This document shows positions 27,820-28,716 of a DNA stretch of 28,716 nt, one piece after another. How positions within the stretch are numbered: position 1 is the first letter of the stretch; each line of letters starts with the position of its first letter. Source of the DNA: a virus; IMG/VR virus record IMGVR_UViG_3300042905_004616, positions 1 through 28,716 of that record, one strand, 5' to 3'. Made by a program: the position numbers and the translations under genes. Below the pieces are notes generated by a model. That model had not been told where the DNA came from. It saw only the letters and a program-made list of their open reading frames with translations, and did no database searches.

Positions 27820-27865
27820 TAGGGAGGGTCGACTACCTTTCGGGTTGACCTTCCCTACTTTTTTT
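27820..27865 (+). terminator. Strong intrinsic terminator
   Basis: TAGGGAGGGTC (27820-27830) pairs with GACCTTCCCTA (27847-27857) and is followed by CTTTTTTT. The end of the U-tract runs into the next -10 box. Confidence 0.85.
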
Positions 27866-27873
27866 GATACAAT
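27865..27873 (+). promoter_or_regulatory. Extended -10 promoter abutting a terminator
   Basis: TGATACAAT begins at the last T of the terminator tract. It serves the 93-residue gene 27 bases downstream. Confidence 0.45.
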
Positions 27874-27899
27874 CGAAAGTTAACAGAGAGGCGGAGACC

Positions 27900-28181
27900 A
27901 TGAGTAAAGAACTAAAAGTAGGCGAAGCCATTGCAAATGCTGCAGAGGACCATTGGTTCAATCCAGCAACAATCGGTAGGTATCTAGCAGAACAACCATA
28001 TTACACCATTGACCGCATTTTGGAAATGGTTACATGGATTATCGAAAAGCAAGCCCGACGACATGAATTGGAGTCGGCAGCGGGGAACTCCTCAGAAGGA
28101 CTATTCCTTGCATATGAACTAGATAAGCATATAGACAAACTAAAGAAACAATATGTCTTGGATAACGTCAAGTTACCATAG
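27900..28181 (+). CDS. Hypothetical 93-residue helical protein
   Basis: MSKELKVGEAIANAAEDHWFNPATIGRYLAEQPYYTIDRILEMVTWIIEKQARRHELESAAGNSSEGLFLAYELDKHIDKLKKQYVL. The start is chosen for GGCGGAG just upstream; a longer frame would begin within the promoter. Helical, with a WFNPxTIGRYLAEQP stretch seen in small phage proteins. Last gene before the non-coding end. Confidence 0.66.
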   Translation: MSKELKVGEAIANAAEDHWFNPATIGRYLAEQPYYTIDRILEMVTWIIEKQARRHELESAAGNSSEGLFLAYELDKHIDKLKKQYVLDNVKLP

Positions 28182-28244
28182 ATTAAATATATATCGGATC
28201 GAACAGATATATCTATCTTAGTATTACTCTGATATAGCCCAAAC

Positions 28245-28275
28245 TTATCCACAGGTTATCCACAGCCTGTGGATA
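28245..28275 (+). promoter_or_regulatory. DnaA-box-like cluster
   Basis: TTATCCACA at 28245-28253 and 28256-28264 (spacing 11, one helical turn), then CTGTGGATA (28267-28275), the same box inverted. TTATCCACA is the strict DnaA consensus. Confidence 0.6.
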
Positions 28276-28309
28276 TTTTTGTGGAAAAATTAAGGGCGAG
28301 ATTGCCCCT

Positions 28310-28460
28310 TTACGACGACATGAAAAAAATCCCTGAAACTTCCCAGAATATAATAAAATAGATATAGAATCATATAGAAATGTCGACAAATAGATATATA
28401 TCTATGTCGAATTGTGGGCAAATTTTCCCCTTTACGGGGGCATATTTAAAATCCCTGAAA
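28310..28460 (+). repeat. Two copies of the TTACG-N-CCCTGAAA cassette core
   Basis: CCCCTTTACG...AAATCCCTGAAA occurs at about 28305-28337 and 28428-28459, 122 bases apart, with TTACG to CCC at 21 bases in both. The same core occurs in regulatory cassettes 1, 2, 4 and 5. Confidence 0.6.
28381..28410. repeat. Palindrome flanked by GTCGA
   Basis: ATAGATATATATCTAT (28390-28405) is a perfect 16-bp palindrome flanked by TGTCGACAA and GTCGA. It could extrude as a cruciform or bind a dimeric protein. Confidence 0.5.
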
Positions 28461-28683
28461 GCCACAAATGTCGACAAAATGCTTGACAAATCCGCATGGA
28501 TATGCCTGTATATCTAATATGGCGCAAGTATTGACATTACGTCTCATATAGTGGTATCGTTTAATTACATGTATATATATTTATCGACAAATCAATAATC
28601 ATTTAAAGAGTATCTATAGTATAAATTCTCCACAATGCTCCACTTTACTCCATAGAATAAGCCTTCTAAGGGGGTTTTAAGCC

Positions 28684-28716
28684 ATGTTTAGAAGCGGGGG
28701 GAATGTGGGGTTAGGG
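28684..28716 (+). CDS. Possible start of a gene cut by the window edge
   Basis: ATG TTT AGA AGC... runs open for 11 codons to the edge, with AAGGGGG about 9 bases upstream. Too short to judge; the G-runs here could equally be non-coding. Confidence 0.15.
   Translation, partial: MFRSGGNVGLG

Larger units (their letters stand above)
28182..28683. other. AT-rich non-coding region, possible replication origin
   Basis: About 500 bases with no gene. It has two TTATCCACA sites and an inverted one (28245-28275), two copies of a TTACG...CCCTGAAA repeat (28310, 28432), a 16-bp perfect palindrome (28390-28405), a TATAAT at 28350, TTGACA at 28532, and many ATATAT runs. DnaA-box clusters with AT-rich DNA are usual at origins, but no initiator gene is visible. 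Confidence 0.45.

Noticed and set aside
28690-28716. TTAGGG at the window end as a telomere repeat, and G-quadruplex
   Set aside because: Only one TTAGGG; the G-runs are too unevenly spaced to claim a quadruplex or a linear end.

Overview
The window reads as part of the genome of a tailed double-stranded DNA phage that probably infects an actinobacterium. The base composition is AT-rich, so a low-GC host such as a freshwater actinobacterium is a reasonable guess. The phage origin is clear from about 11 kb of tail-fibre and baseplate-type genes, a small holin-like protein, a secreted lysozyme/transglycosylase-like protein, an HNH nuclease, a tRNA gene and dozens of tightly packed small genes. 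The actinobacterial host is inferred from a monomeric cobalamin-dependent ribonucleotide reductase, several small protein types I remember from actinophages (DUF932/TIGR03299-like, CxxC...CGHH zinc finger, MTRKDY protein), frequent leaderless-type starts and Crp/GlxR-type palindromes. No host gene is visible.

Layout. (1) 1-10947, minus strand: nine adjacent structural genes, mostly modular tail fibres, read from a promoter near 11313-11341; stop codons often run straight into the next Shine-Dalgarno sequence. (2) 11027-14347, minus strand: holin-like protein, class II ribonucleotide reductase and a GT4 glycosyltransferase. (3) 14348-14433: a divergent control region with a TTGACA palindrome. 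(4) 14434-15986, plus strand: secreted lysozyme, small zinc-finger-like proteins, a short promoter-terminator unit that looks like a small RNA, and a small beta-rich protein. (5) 16242-17016, minus strand: HNH nuclease with three micro-proteins, inserted among plus-strand genes. (6) 17442-28181, plus strand: about 38 small, mostly uncharacterised early-type genes in short operons, plus a DUF932-like protein, tRNA-Asp(GTC), an Api92/DUF1281-like protein and a candidate structured RNA. (7) 28182-28716: non-coding, AT-rich, with DnaA-box-like sites and palindromes; a possible replication origin or control region.

The most striking structure is regulatory. In the rightward region 14 sites have the form TGTCAG-N10-(TATAAT-like), always with exactly 10 bases between, in front of genes and also inside genes just ahead of the next start. 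Eight of them have a TGTGA-N6-TCACA palindrome (the Crp/GlxR consensus, exact in five) upstream, most of them in the same helical phase. Five of these control regions share a longer cassette (GCCCGCAA, then TTACGG about 30-32 bases on, then CCCC 20-21 bases on, and in four the palindrome 11-12 bases after that). This looks like one regulon that drives most early operons, with a spacer-located element that takes the place of a -35 box. Another group of genes has TATAAT 6-7 bases before ATG, suggesting leaderless mRNAs.
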